DNA of 64,000 nucleotides from Plantactinospora sp. KBS50 (GTDB lineage: Bacteria; Actinomycetota; Actinomycetes; Mycobacteriales; Micromonosporaceae): positions 5,956,001-6,020,000 of the forward strand of contig NZ_CP022961.1 in NCBI RefSeq assembly GCF_002285795.1, read 5' to 3'. Shown here in pieces: positions 34,478 through 43,634 of this stretch. How positions within the stretch are numbered: position 1 is the stretch's first letter; every line of letters begins with the position of its first letter. The notes beneath the pieces are model-generated. The model was not told where the DNA came from, searched no databases, and saw nothing but the letters and a program-made list of their open reading frames with translations. Made by a program: the position numbers and the translations under genes.

Positions 34478-35002
34478 TCAGGCGCGCCCGAGGTACTCGA
34501 CGATGGCCTTGCCGAAGTGGGGCAGGTCGACCGGCGTACGCGAGGTGATGACGTTGCCGTCCTCGACGACGGGCTGGTCGACCCAGGTGCCGCCCGCGTT
34601 CTCGACGTCGGTCTTGATCGGCAGGTAACCGGTGATCTTCCGACCCTTGGTCGCACCGGCCGAGGCGAGCATCCAGCCGCCGTGGCAGATCGCGGCGACG
34701 AGCTTGCCCGACTCGTATGCCTCGCGGACCAGGTCGACCATCTCGGGGTGCAGCCGCATGTTGTCGGGGGCGAACCCGCCGGGGATGACCACCGCGTCGA
34801 ACTCGGCAGCGGACACGTCCGGCGCACCGGCGTCCACCGCCATGGGGTAGTGCTCCTTGCTGTCGTACGAGCCCTTGGTGCCGCTGCCGATGACCCGGAC
34901 GTCCGCGCCGGCCTCCTGCAAGCGCAGCAAGGGGTACCAGCCCTCGAGGATTTGGTACTCGTCTTCGATCAGCAGGGCCACGCGCTTGCCTGAAAGCGAC
35001 AT
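34478..35002 (-). CDS. DJ-1/PfpI family protein
   Basis: A 174-residue class I glutamine amidotransferase-like protein. It has the nucleophile elbow VAAICHGGWMLASAG with its Cys, GSYDSKEHYPM and the oxyanion segment VVIPGGFAPDNMR. Family roles include glyoxalase III activity on reactive aldehydes, deglycation or proteolysis; which applies is unknown. ATG 35002 (MSLSGKRVALLIEDEY) has AAAAGGAC upstream. It lies between the isochorismatase-type and GMC genes in one operon, where detoxifying an aldehyde intermediate would fit. Confidence 0.88.
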   Translation of the reverse strand: MSLSGKRVALLIEDEYQILEGWYPLLRLQEAGADVRVIGSGTKGSYDSKEHYPMAVDAGAPDVSAAEFDAVVIPGGFAPDNMRLHPEMVDLVREAYESGKLVAAICHGGWMLASAGATKGRKITGYLPIKTDVENAGGTWVDQPVVEDGNVITSRTPVDLPHFGKAIVEYLGRA

Positions 35003-35097
35003 CTCATGTCCTTTTCTCGCGCTTACGGTTATTCGATGGATCGGAGCCGGCGGCACGCCGGCGGAGCCCGACGGTGGCAGGCCGTGCAGGCCGGCGC

Positions 35098-35811
35098 TCA
35101 GGCGCCGATCATCCGAAGGAACTCGACGCTGGTACGCACGTCACCGTGGTTGGCCTGGATGTTGCGCAGGGCCTCCCAGTGCTGGCCGTAGCCCAGGGGC
35201 TGCTCGGCGCCACCGGGAATGGAGGCCGGGATGGCGGCGGTGGTGTCGGCCAGGACGATGATCCTGAAGTCCTGGTTGTTGCCGTCGATGGCGGTGGTGA
35301 TCTGGCAGTTTCCGGTGGAGAGGCCGGCGATGACCAGGGTGTCGCAGCCGGCGCGGCGCATGTACTCGGTCAGCGGCGTGCCGTAGAACGAGGAGAACCG
35401 GTGCTTGCGGATGACCGGCTCGTCGTCGAGCGGCTTGAGCTCGTCGACCAGTTCGTCGCCGCCGTTGCCCCAGGCGCCGGGAAAGGTGGCGAGCTGGCCC
35501 TCAAGGCCCCACTTGCGGTCGGCGAAGCCGGCGTCCTTGCCGTCACCGCGCAGGCCCCACATCGACCAGACCACCGGCATGCCCTTGGCGCGGGCGGCTT
35601 CCAGCACGTTGACCACCGGCTGGACGACGTCCTTGCCCTCCGGGGCGCCGCCGACGCTCGGGATGTACATGGCCCCGCCGACCTCGGCACATGCCTTCTG
35701 CATGTCCAGTACCAGCAGCATCGTCCTTTTGGGGTCGACCGTCGGGGCTACCCAGGTCGACCGGTCGATGACCTTGTCGATGTTCTCGTAGGTGTAGTCG
35801 AGCGAAGACAT
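35098..35811 (-). CDS. isochorismatase-like cysteine hydrolase
   Basis: A 237-residue protein. It has the catalytic triad of the family: Asp in LLVLDMQKAC, Lys in VIRKHRFSSFYGTPL, Cys in LVIAGLSTGNCQITTA. The usual cis-peptide neighbour of the Cys is shifted (STGNC rather than TxxC). Family members hydrolyse amides, N-carbamoyl compounds or isochorismate. ATG 35811 has a perfect AGGAGG. It is first in the DJ-1/GMC/subunit-3 operon, 83 bp from a regulon operator, so its substrate belongs to the island rather than to siderophore synthesis. Confidence 0.85.
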   Translation of the reverse strand: MSSLDYTYENIDKVIDRSTWVAPTVDPKRTMLLVLDMQKACAEVGGAMYIPSVGGAPEGKDVVQPVVNVLEAARAKGMPVVWSMWGLRGDGKDAGFADRKWGLEGQLATFPGAWGNGGDELVDELKPLDDEPVIRKHRFSSFYGTPLTEYMRRAGCDTLVIAGLSTGNCQITTAIDGNNQDFRIIVLADTTAAIPASIPGGAEQPLGYGQHWEALRNIQANHGDVRTSVEFLRMIGA

Positions 35812-35893
35812 CGATCCTCCTGTGGCGTCTGGATCGGGCACGGAGCCCGTCTGCGTCGATCACGCGACACGCGATCGACGACATCTGATCGGG

Positions 35894-35912
35894 TGAGCAG
35901 GTGGTCTGAACA
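35894..35912. promoter_or_regulatory. GntR/FCD operator before the oxidoreductase operon
   Basis: TGAGCAGGTGGTCTGAACA shares the core CAGGTGG(T/C)CTGA with the site at 31810. Its arms are less symmetrical. It lies 83 bp upstream of the first gene of the isochorismatase/DJ-1/GMC operon. Confidence 0.6.
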
Positions 35913-36263
35913 CTAATCCAGCTGGCGGCAGTGTCAAGAGGTGTTTCGCCTTGACTTCGGCACCGTTACAAGCCACGCGCCAGGCGCAAGGCCCCGGTGA
36001 CCGCCGCGACGAGTGCGGAGCGCCGGCACGGCAACTGATACAGAACCATGGATGCGTGATCACGGTCGGTGGTGACGGGATGCGGGCCGGCCGACGGCGC
36101 GATAGCGTGCAAGACGCGCCCCGTACCTGCGGGCGTAGGCGATGAGGCTCGCCGTCAACCGCCGCTGCGCTGATGGCCTCTACCAGAATCCGGACCCACC
36201 GGTCCGGGTTGGTGGTGTCGAGGCCTGCCGCTGCCGGTCTCGCCATGGACCGGGAGTGATGCG
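35913..36263. other. intergenic stretch without recognisable gene
   Basis: About 350 bp between the divergent catabolic operon and the MutS-like pair. A short minus-strand frame beginning at 36246 (MARPAAAGLDTTNPDRWVRI) looks protein-like for about 35 residues and then loses character; it could be a gene remnant. GGGAG at 36252-36256 is the ribosome binding site of the next gene. Confidence 0.4.
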
Positions 36264-37805
36264 ATGACCGAGCCGGCCTTCCGGAGCATCCTGTTCGACG
36301 ACCCGGCCGACCGCGACGGTGTCGACGAGCGGCCGGTGCCCGACTACTTCGGGGATCTCAACCTGGACCAGGTGACCGCGGCGGTCACCCGGGGCCGCGA
36401 CAGCTACCGGCTCGCCCCCTTCTTCCACACACCGCTGCGGCGTGTCGAAGCGGTTGCCTACCGGCACGAGGTCTTCCGCGAGCTGCGCCGGCCCGAGGTA
36501 CGCGGGGCGGTGGCCGGCTTCGCCGACCGGATGCGGACGGTACGCGACCGGCTGGGTCAAGCCCGACGGGCCCGGTACGCCCCGCAGCGGCAGCTGTGGT
36601 TCCTCGATGCCGCCGACGGCTACTCGGCGGCGGTCGCCCGGTTGAGCGAGGAGCTGGACGGCCTGCCGCTGCGCTCGCGCGGGCTGTGCGGGCTGCGCCG
36701 CTTCCTCCGGTCGCACGTCGCCGACCAGCCGTTCGCGGAGCGCGCGGTGGAGGCCGCCGGCCTGCGTGACCGGGTCGCGGCGGTGCGGTACACGATCGAC
36801 ATCCAGGGTGACCGGATCAGGGTCGGCCGCTACGCGGGCGAGCCCGACTACAGCGGCGAGATCGCCGACACGTTTGCCCGGTTCCGGCCGGGCGAGGCCC
36901 GAAGGCGCCGCTCCGCCCGCCAGGACCTCACCGAGATGAACCATGTCGAGGCGGTGGTGTTGCAGTATGTGACCGAGCTGCATCCGGAGGTCTTCGGCGA
37001 CGTACGGGAGTTCTGTGCCCGGCACGACGACTTCCTGGACCCGGTGGTCACCGACTTCGACCGCGAGGTGCAGTTCTACCTGGCCTGGCTCGACTACCTG
37101 GACTTCCTCGGCGAGCACGGCCTGCGGTGCTGCCTGCCGGAGGTGTCGGCCACCAGCCGGCGGACCGAGGTCCGGCAGTCCTTCGACGTGGCCCTGGCCG
37201 ACCGGCTGGGCCGGGACTCGCGCCCGGTGATCCCCAACGACGTCGAGTTGCACGGCGACGAGCGCATCCTGGTGATCTCCGGGCCGAACCAGGGCGGCAA
37301 GACCACGTACGCCCGCATGGTGGGCCAACTGCACCACCTGGCCCGGCTCGGCTGCCCGGTCCCGGGCAGCCGGGCCCGGTTGTTCCTGGCCGACGGCATC
37401 TTCACGCACTTCGAGCGCGAGGAGGTGGCCACCGACCTGCACGGCCGGCTGGAGGACGACCTGCTGCGGGTGCGGCACATCCTCGACCGGGCCACGGCCG
37501 ACAGCGTGGTCATCATGAACGAGATTTTCACCTCGACCACGCTGGAGGACGCCCTGCTGCTGGGCGGGAAGATCATGGACCGGCTCATCCGGCTCGGCTG
37601 CCTCGGTGTCTACGTCACGTTCGTCGACGAGTTGTCCCGGCTGGGTCCGGCCACGGTGAGCCTGGTCAGCACGGTCGAGGCGGCGGACGCCGCGCGGCGC
37701 ACGTTCAAGGTCGTCCGCCGGGCGGCCGACGGGCTGTCGTACGCGCTCAGCCTCGCCCAGAAGTACGGCCTGACCTACGAGTCGCTGACGGAGCGGATCC
37801 GATGA
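36264..37805 (+). CDS. MutS-related ATPase, first of a pair
   Basis: A 513-residue protein with the MutS core and ATPase domains but without the N-terminal mismatch-recognition domain. The P-loop is ISGPNQGGKTTYARMVGQL, followed by FTHFEREEVATDLHGRLEDD (signature region), Walker B VVIMNEIFTSTT and a late YVTFVDELS. The start MTEPAFRSILFDD is preceded by GGGAG. Its stop overlaps the next start (ATGA). Such paired MutS-like ATPases occur in actinomycetes, function unknown; a heterodimer acting on DNA structure is plausible. Actinobacteria generally lack canonical MutS-MutL. Confidence 0.85.
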   Translation: MTEPAFRSILFDDPADRDGVDERPVPDYFGDLNLDQVTAAVTRGRDSYRLAPFFHTPLRRVEAVAYRHEVFRELRRPEVRGAVAGFADRMRTVRDRLGQARRARYAPQRQLWFLDAADGYSAAVARLSEELDGLPLRSRGLCGLRRFLRSHVADQPFAERAVEAAGLRDRVAAVRYTIDIQGDRIRVGRYAGEPDYSGEIADTFARFRPGEARRRRSARQDLTEMNHVEAVVLQYVTELHPEVFGDVREFCARHDDFLDPVVTDFDREVQFYLAWLDYLDFLGEHGLRCCLPEVSATSRRTEVRQSFDVALADRLGRDSRPVIPNDVELHGDERILVISGPNQGGKTTYARMVGQLHHLARLGCPVPGSRARLFLADGIFTHFEREEVATDLHGRLEDDLLRVRHILDRATADSVVIMNEIFTSTTLEDALLLGGKIMDRLIRLGCLGVYVTFVDELSRLGPATVSLVSTVEAADAARRTFKVVRRAADGLSYALSLAQKYGLTYESLTERIR

Positions 37806-39445
37806 AGGCAAACCTGCTGTACCCGGACCGGGACTTCGACGCCGGCGCACCGCCGCCGTTCGGCACCGACGACCTGGTGCGGGATCTGCATCTGGGCACG
37901 CTGTTCGAGGCGATGGGCGACGGGGACGGTTACCTGGCCGACGTGGCCCGGCAGGTGGTGCCGGCCGGGCTGGCCGACGCCGAGGCCATCCGCCACCGGC
38001 AGGACGTGCTGGCCGACTGCCTGGCCAACCCACAGGTGGTACGCGAGCTGTACGCCCTTGCGGTGGCGGCCTCCCAGGGCCGGAAGCGGGACTTCCTCGG
38101 CTACCTGCGGACCACCCCGGATCTGGTGCTGCACCACGCGATCGAGGTGCTGGAGATGTCGGTGGGCATGCTCCGCCGGTTGCGTGGCCTGGCCGACGCG
38201 GAGGCCGGCCGGTTCCGGTCCGCGGGGTTCGGCACGTTCTTCGCGATGGTCGCACGCGAACTCGACGACGACTATCTCGGCGCGCTCGACGAGCACGTCC
38301 GGCTGCTGCACTTCCGCAACGGCATGCTGGTCAGCGCCGCGCTCGGGCCGGGTGGCCGGGGCACCGACCATGTGTTGCGCCGCCCGACGCACCGGCCCGG
38401 CTGGTGGCAGCGGCTGACCGCCGACGTTCCCGAGACCCGCACGTACCGGGTTCCCGAGCGGGACGAGGCCGGCGCCCGCGCCCTGGCCGAGTTGCGCGAC
38501 CGCGGGGTCGATCCGGTCGCCACCGCGCTGGCCCAGGCCACCGAGCACATCGTCGCGTTCTTCGGCACGCTGCGCCTGGAACTCGCCTTCTACCTCGGCT
38601 GCCTGAACGTGCACGACCGGCTGGACCGGCTGGGCATGCCGCTGTGCCGGCCGCGACCGCTGGCCGCCGCGGCCGGCGCAGACACCGCGGCCGCCGGGAA
38701 CGGCGGGGACACCGGGGACGGCGGGGACACCGCGGACACCGGGGACGGCGACCTCGCCGCCACCGGGGACGGCGGCCTCGCCGCCAGCGGCCTGTACGAC
38801 GTCTGCCTGGCGCTGCGTGCCCCGCAGCAGCGGGTCGTCGGCAACGACGTCGCCGCCGCCGACACCGACCTGATCGTGATCACCGGGGCGAACCAGGGCG
38901 GCAAGTCCACGCTGCTGCGCGCGGTCGGGCAGGCGTACGTGATGCTGCGCTGCGGGATGTCCGTCGCCGCCGCCGAGTTGGCCGCCGCCCCCCGGACCGG
39001 CGTCTTCACGCACTTCAAGCGCGAGGAGGACACCGACATGGAGCACGGCAAGCTCGACGAGGAGCTGGCCCGGATGGCCGGCATCGCGCAGCATCTGCGG
39101 CCGGGCGGGCTGGTGCTGTTCAACGAGTCGTTCGCCGCCACCAACGAACGGGAGGGTTCGGAACTCAGCCGGCAGATCATCCAGGCGCTGCGGGAGCGGC
39201 GGGTCGGCGTGGTCACCGTGACCCACCTGTACCGCCTCGCCTGCGCCCTGCGCCGGACGGCGACCGGCAGCGTGTTCCTGCGGGCCGAACGCCGTGCGGA
39301 CGGGCGGCGCACGTTCCGGGTGGTCCCCGGCGAGCCGTTGCCCACCAGCTACGGCGCCGATCTGTACCGCAGCATCTTCGGCGGGGACGAGCCGGACCGG
39401 CAGCCGGCCCCGGCTGTCCTCGGTGGCGATCATCTAGGACACTGA
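37802..39445 (+). CDS. MutS-related ATPase, second of a pair
   Basis: A 547-residue paralogue of the preceding protein, translationally coupled to it. It has P-loop [40 protein letters not shown], Walker [17 protein letters not shown] and switch His in [13 protein letters not shown]. Between core and ATPase domain (positions about 38690-38790) it carries a Gly/Asp/Thr-rich insertion of degenerate GDGGDTxDT units, probably a slippage expansion and flexible linker. No mismatch-binding domain. The two proteins probably form a composite ATPase dimer as in eukaryotic MSH pairs (inference). Confidence 0.85.
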   Translation: MKANLLYPDRDFDAGAPPPFGTDDLVRDLHLGTLFEAMGDGDGYLADVARQVVPAGLADAEAIRHRQDVLADCLANPQVVRELYALAVAASQGRKRDFLGYLRTTPDLVLHHAIEVLEMSVGMLRRLRGLADAEAGRFRSAGFGTFFAMVARELDDDYLGALDEHVRLLHFRNGMLVSAALGPGGRGTDHVLRRPTHRPGWWQRLTADVPETRTYRVPERDEAGARALAELRDRGVDPVATALAQATEHIVAFFGTLRLELAFYLGCLNVHDRLDRLGMPLCRPRPLAAAAGADTAAAGNGGDTGDGGDTADTGDGDLAATGDGGLAASGLYDVCLALRAPQQRVVGNDVAAADTDLIVITGANQGGKSTLLRAVGQAYVMLRCGMSVAAAELAAAPRTGVFTHFKREEDTDMEHGKLDEELARMAGIAQHLRPGGLVLFNESFAATNEREGSELSRQIIQALRERRVGVVTVTHLYRLACALRRTATGSVFLRAERRADGRRTFRVVPGEPLPTSYGADLYRSIFGGDEPDRQPAPAVLGGDHLGH

Positions 39446-39449
39446 AAAG

Positions 39450-40853
39450 GTGTTCGACTACGACGTGCTTGTCCTCGGCTCGGGTCCCGGCGGTCAGAAG
39501 GCCGCGATCGCTGCGGCGAAGCTGGAACGCCGGGTGGCGGTGGTCGAGCGCCGCCACATGATCGGCGGGGTCTGCATCAACACCGGAACGATTCCGTCCA
39601 AGACGCTGCGCGAGGCGGTCCTCTACCTGACCGGTCTCAACCAGCGGGAGATGTACGGGCAGAGCTACCGGCTCAAGGACGACATCACGGTGGGCGACCT
39701 GGCCGCCCGGACCCAACACGTGATCGGCCGCGAGATCGACGTGATCCGCAGCCAGTTCGCCCGTAACCACGTACGGCTGCTCAGCGGCACCGCCCGGTTC
39801 ACCGCCCCGCACACCGTGGGGATCACCGACGACGCCGGGCGGACGAGCACCGTGACCGCGGAGAAGGTGATCATCGCGACCGGCACCCGGCCCGCGCGGC
39901 CGGACAGCGTCGACTTCGACGACCGGACGATCATCGACTCCGACGGGATCATCAACCTCGAACACGTACCGGGCTCGATGGTGGTCGTGGGCGCCGGGGT
40001 GATCGGCATCGAGTACGCCTCGATGTTCGCCGCCCTCGGCACGAAGGTGACCGTGGTCGAGCGGCGGGACCGGATGCTCGACTTCTGCGACCTGGAGATC
40101 GTCGAGTCGCTCAAGTACCACCTGCGGGACCTGGCGGTCACCTTCCGGTTCCGCGAGTCGGTCGCCCGGGTGGAGCGGCACCCGCGGGGCGCCGTGGCGG
40201 TGCTGGACAGCGGCAAGCAGATCGCCGCCGACACGGTGATGTACTCGGCCGGCCGGCAGGGTACGGCCGCGAACCTGGATCTGGACACGATCGGGCTCTC
40301 CGCCGACGCCCGGGGCCGGGTCGCGGTCGACGAGCACTTCCGGACGCCGGTCGACTACGTGTACGCCGTGGGCGACGTGATCGGTTTTCCCGCGCTCGCG
40401 TCCACCTCGATGGAGCAGGGCCGGCTGGCCGCGCACCACGCCTGCGACGAGCCGGTACGCGAGATGCAGGCGCTCCAGCCGATCGGCATCTACACCATTC
40501 CGGAGATCAGTTTCGTCGGCCGCACCGAGGACGAGCTGACCGACGCGCGGGTTCCGTTCGAGGTCGGCGTCTCCCGCTATCGCGAGTTGGCCCGCGGGCA
40601 GATCGTCGGCGACTCGTACGGGATGCTGAAGATCCTCGTTTCCCCGACCGACCGCAGCATCCTCGGGGTGCACGTCTTCGGCACGAACGCCACCGAGCTG
40701 GTCCACATCGGCCAGACGGTGATGGGCTGCGGTGGCACGATCGACTACCTCGTGGACGCGGTGTTCAACTATCCGACGCTTGCCGAGTCGTACAAGGTCG
40801 CCGCGCTGGACGCGATGAACAAGATGCGGCACATCGCCCGCCTGCACGGCTAG
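39450..40853 (+). CDS. sthA: Si-specific NAD(P)+ transhydrogenase (soluble)
   Basis: A 467-residue FAD enzyme that transfers hydride between NADPH and NAD+. FAD motif [18 protein letters not shown]; the redox-disulfide position of the family reads [15 protein letters not shown], so the second Cys is Thr as in SthA and not a disulfide reductase. NAD motif [21 protein letters not shown]-terminal dimer domain with [20 protein letters not shown]. The GTG start is 4 bp after the MutS-like stop, so it may share that transcript. A strong hairpin follows. Confidence 0.93.
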   Translation: MFDYDVLVLGSGPGGQKAAIAAAKLERRVAVVERRHMIGGVCINTGTIPSKTLREAVLYLTGLNQREMYGQSYRLKDDITVGDLAARTQHVIGREIDVIRSQFARNHVRLLSGTARFTAPHTVGITDDAGRTSTVTAEKVIIATGTRPARPDSVDFDDRTIIDSDGIINLEHVPGSMVVVGAGVIGIEYASMFAALGTKVTVVERRDRMLDFCDLEIVESLKYHLRDLAVTFRFRESVARVERHPRGAVAVLDSGKQIAADTVMYSAGRQGTAANLDLDTIGLSADARGRVAVDEHFRTPVDYVYAVGDVIGFPALASTSMEQGRLAAHHACDEPVREMQALQPIGIYTIPEISFVGRTEDELTDARVPFEVGVSRYRELARGQIVGDSYGMLKILVSPTDRSILGVHVFGTNATELVHIGQTVMGCGGTIDYLVDAVFNYPTLAESYKVAALDAMNKMRHIARLHG

Positions 40854-40872
40854 CCGCGGCCTGCGCGGGTCG

Positions 40873-40909
40873 GTGTCCCGGGGGAACCGGCCCGGTTCCC
40901 CCGGGACAC
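40873..40909. terminator. perfect palindromic terminator between convergent genes
   Basis: An 18-bp perfect inverted repeat (left arm 40873-40890, right arm 40892-40909, one base between) with arm core TCCCGGGGGAACCGG. It lies between sthA and the convergent azoreductase gene. There is no T-run, as usual in high-GC actinomycetes; it can act in both directions. Confidence 0.85.
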
Positions 40910-40955
40910 GCACCGGGCCGGTGGTCGGCACGCCGCCGCGGCCCCAGGGTCCGGG

Positions 40956-41611
40956 TCAGCGCCCCTGACCGGTCGCGACCGCCGGCGCCCAGAGGTCGTC
41001 GATGGCGCGTTCGGCGGCCGCGAGGCTCTGCGCGGCCAGCGGCACCAGTTCGGCCATGGCCGGGTTCACGGGGGCGAGGGTCAGCTCGGCCGTGATGAAG
41101 CGCGGGCTCAGGCCGGTCATCGCCAGGCCGTGCGGGAGCCAGGGCTCCGCGTGGTCCCAGCCCACCCGGGGGGTGCCGGCGCCGTAGCCGCCACCGCGGC
41201 TGGCCAGCACGATGAACTCACGGTCGCCCAGCAGGCCGGCTCCGGTCGCCGGGTCGTACGCCACCCCGGGCACGATCAGGTGGTCGACCCACGCCTTGAC
41301 GCTGCTCGGCGCCGCGAAGTTGTAGAGCGGCAGCCCCAGCAGGACGGTGTCGGCCCGCTTCACCTCCTCGACCAGCGCGACGCTGAGATCCCAGGAGGCC
41401 CGCTGGGCCGGGCTGTGCTGCTCCGGGGCGGTGGCCCGGGCCAGCCCGCCGTCGGCGTCCAGGTGCGGCAGCGGCTCGCGGCCGAAGTCTCGGTACGTCA
41501 CCGTGCCGTCGGGGTGTCTGGCCTGCCAGAGCGCGGCGGCCCGGGCGGTGAGCCGCCGGCTGGTCGAGCGATCCCCTGGATGCTCGAATCGAGGTGCAGC
41601 AGGTGAGGCAT
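40956..41611 (-). pseudogene. FMN-dependent NADH-azoreductase, frameshifted near the N-terminus
   Basis: A flavodoxin-like quinone/azo reductase. From ATG 41611 (CCGGAGGAT site) the frame reads MPHLLHLDSSIQG. Then one base is missing in the CCCC run at 41573-41576, and the protein continues one phase over as DRSTSRRLTARAAALWQARH, LLGLPLYNFAAPSSVKAWVD and SRGGGYGAGTPRVGWDHAEP to the stop at 40956. Restoring one G gives a normal 218-residue AzoR. A sequencing error is as likely as a real mutation. It is divergent from a MarR gene, the usual regulator arrangement. Confidence 0.85.
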
Positions 41612-41634
41612 CGTTGATCCTCCGGAGATGGTTT

Positions 41635-41659
41635 GTGTTGAACAAATCGTTTATAGCAC
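41635..41659. promoter_or_regulatory. candidate MarR operator between azoR and marR
   Basis: An AT-rich imperfect palindrome, GTGTTGAACAAA, then TC, then GTTTATAGCAC, in the 81-bp divergent gap. It is the only AT-rich stretch there and overlaps plausible promoters of both genes. Binding is inferred from position and symmetry only. Confidence 0.45.
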
Positions 41660-41692
41660 GGCGATGACCCCACCGGGGGTAGCATTCGTCAC

Positions 41693-42184
41693 ATGCCCGT
41701 ACCGGTCGACCAGCCGGAACGCCGCTCGGGGCCGCTGCTCGACCACCTCGCGCGGAGGATGCGGCTGCGCGCGGAGACCGCGCTGGCCCCGTTTGGTCTC
41801 CGTCCCCGCCACCTCGTCGCGCTCACCCTGCTCCGCGAGCACGGCGGCAGCAGCCAGCAGGCGCTCGCCCGGCTGCTGGAGATGGACGGGACCAACATCG
41901 TCGGGTTGCTCAACGATCTGGAAACCGCACAACTGGTCCGCCGGCTACGCTCCCCCGACGATCGGCGCCGGCACGTCGTGGAACTCACCGCGGCCGGCGC
42001 GCAACGGCTCACGGAGGCCGAGTGCGCGCTCGCCGCGACCGAGGACGAGGTGCTCGGCAACCTCGACGAACAGCAGCGGGAAGCCCTGTACGACCTGCTC
42101 CGCCGCGCCACCACCGGCAGCGCCGGCAGCGGCAGCGCCATCGCCTGCGCCGAAGCGGCACCGGACGACGCCGGGGCGTGCTGA
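41693..42184 (+). CDS. MarR-family transcriptional regulator
   Basis: A 163-residue winged-helix regulator. It has LRPRHLVALTLLREHGGSSQ, the recognition helix region ALARLLEMDGTNIVGLLNDL and the wing RSPDDRRRHVVELTAAGAQR. The C-terminus is a Ser/Gly/Ala-rich tail. It starts at ATG 41693, 81 bp from the divergent azoreductase gene, which it probably represses until a quinone- or azo-type inducer appears (usual for this pairing; inference). Confidence 0.9.
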   Translation: MPVPVDQPERRSGPLLDHLARRMRLRAETALAPFGLRPRHLVALTLLREHGGSSQQALARLLEMDGTNIVGLLNDLETAQLVRRLRSPDDRRRHVVELTAAGAQRLTEAECALAATEDEVLGNLDEQQREALYDLLRRATTGSAGSGSAIACAEAAPDDAGAC

Positions 42185-42354
42185 GAATCGGCTATCCGAC
42201 AGCGGGCACCGTGGCACGCCCGCCGTCACGCTCCGCAGCGTCAGCACCCGGCAACACATCGACGCGCCACCGGGGCATTCGGCGCTCCACCTTGGATACT
42301 TGCGTGATGGCTCAGCTACCGTACGGCGTTCCGGTGGCCCCGGCGCATCACTGT

Positions 42355-42517
42355 GCGGTAACCTCACGCGCGGCCATCGCTGAAGGCGCGTCGCGCCGGC
42401 GGTGCCGCCGCCTCGGCACCCCGCCAGGGGTTGACCGGGGACCCAGGACCGGGGGCTGATCCGCGTCACCCGCGGTAGCGGCGACCCGCGTCCCGAGCAC
42501 GACGGCCCACCCGGCCG
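42355..42517 (+). promoter_or_regulatory. ydaO-type c-di-AMP riboswitch
   Basis: Leader of the secreted peptidase-like gene. Conserved blocks of the ydaO/yuaA class are visible: GGTAACCTCACG, GACCGGGGACCCAGG followed by GGGGGCTGATCCGCG, and near the 3' end GACCCGCGTCCCGAGCACGA with CACCCGGCCGGCGG. In actinomycetes this class commonly precedes cell-wall hydrolase genes, which agrees with the downstream gene. Boundaries are approximate, as I did not fold it. The rest of 42185-42541 shows no gene. Confidence 0.7.
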
Positions 42518-42541
42518 GCGGTCAGGGAAGGACAGAACGGA

Positions 42542-43585
42542 TTGACACTCCGACCGATGTGGTGGGGTCCGCTGGTCGCCGCCGCGGCCGCCCTGGTTGT
42601 CGTGGTCGGACCCGGCCCCGCCGGCGCCGCGCCCGGGACGCCGGCACCGTCCAGCTCCGAACAGGGCCCGGACGAGAAGGCGCCGGCCGCCCACGACGAC
42701 GACGAGTTGCTCAGCGAAGCGCTGGAGACCGCCAACCGTAACTACGTGGCGGCCAAGGGCAAGCTGGACAAGGCGCGGCAGCAGCAGAAGAAGCTCGCCG
42801 ACGAGGCCAAGCAGGCCGAGGACGAGCTGAAGCAGCTCGCGCCGGACCTGGAGCGGATCGCCATCTCCGCGTACCGGGTCGGGCCGGCCGGCCAGGCGGC
42901 GATGCTGCTGGACAGTTCCTCACCGGATGACTTCCTGGCCCGCGCCCTCGGGATCAACGAGATCAACGCGGTCAACGACGGCAAGGTCGGTGAGCTGAAC
43001 GCCGCCCGGGCCCGGGCACTGGCCGCCAAGACCGCGCTCGACCTGCAGGTGCAGGAGCAGCAGCGGCTCACCGCGGTGATGGCCAAGCAGCGGCAGGACG
43101 TCGAGAAGTCGCTCGACCTGCTGGGCGGCAACCGCCAGATCGGCAAGGGTTTCGTGGCCGCGACCTCGCCGGTGGCCAAGGCCGCCCCGCGGGCGGCCGA
43201 CGGAAGCTTCCGGCCGGAGTCCTGCACCAAGGACGACCCGACCACCAGCGGCTGCATCACCGCACGCACGCTGAACGCGTACAAGGAGACCCGCAAGGCC
43301 GGCTTCAACCGGTTCGCCAGCTGCCACCGCAACGGCGGGCCGTTCGAACACCCGAAGGGCCGCGCCTGCGACTGGTCGCTGATCAACAAGGGCTTCGTGC
43401 ACGCCCAGAACAAGGACCAGATCCTGTACGGCAACAACCTGGCCGCGTTCCTGATCCGCAACGCCGACCGGCTCGGGATCTACTACGTCATCTGGTACAG
43501 ACAGATCTGGTTCCCGGCGACCGGCTGGAAGTCCTACAGCGGCGCGTCGGACCACACCGACCACGTCCACATGTCGCTGCTCTGA
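42542..43585 (+). CDS. secreted coiled-coil protein with peptidase-like C-terminal domain
   Basis: A 347-residue exported protein. Signal peptide MWWGPLVAAAAALVVVVGPG (if started at the inner ATG 42557), then a coiled coil over residues about 55-190 (KLDKARQQQKKLADEAKQAE) as in RipC/NlpC-type wall proteins. The C-terminal 110 residues (SCHRNGGPFEHPKGRACDWS, SGASDHTDHVHMSLL) match the ARB_07466-type domain related to D,D-carboxypeptidases. The TTG start at 42542 has GGGAAGGA at good distance; ATG 42557 has none. Expression is probably governed by the c-di-AMP leader. Confidence 0.83.
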   Translation: MTLRPMWWGPLVAAAAALVVVVGPGPAGAAPGTPAPSSSEQGPDEKAPAAHDDDELLSEALETANRNYVAAKGKLDKARQQQKKLADEAKQAEDELKQLAPDLERIAISAYRVGPAGQAAMLLDSSSPDDFLARALGINEINAVNDGKVGELNAARARALAAKTALDLQVQEQQRLTAVMAKQRQDVEKSLDLLGGNRQIGKGFVAATSPVAKAAPRAADGSFRPESCTKDDPTTSGCITARTLNAYKETRKAGFNRFASCHRNGGPFEHPKGRACDWSLINKGFVHAQNKDQILYGNNLAAFLIRNADRLGIYYVIWYRQIWFPATGWKSYSGASDHTDHVHMSLL

Positions 43586-43634
43586 GGCGTACCGCACCTC
43601 AGCAGGGATAGCGCGGCCCCGCTGCGGGTATCCA

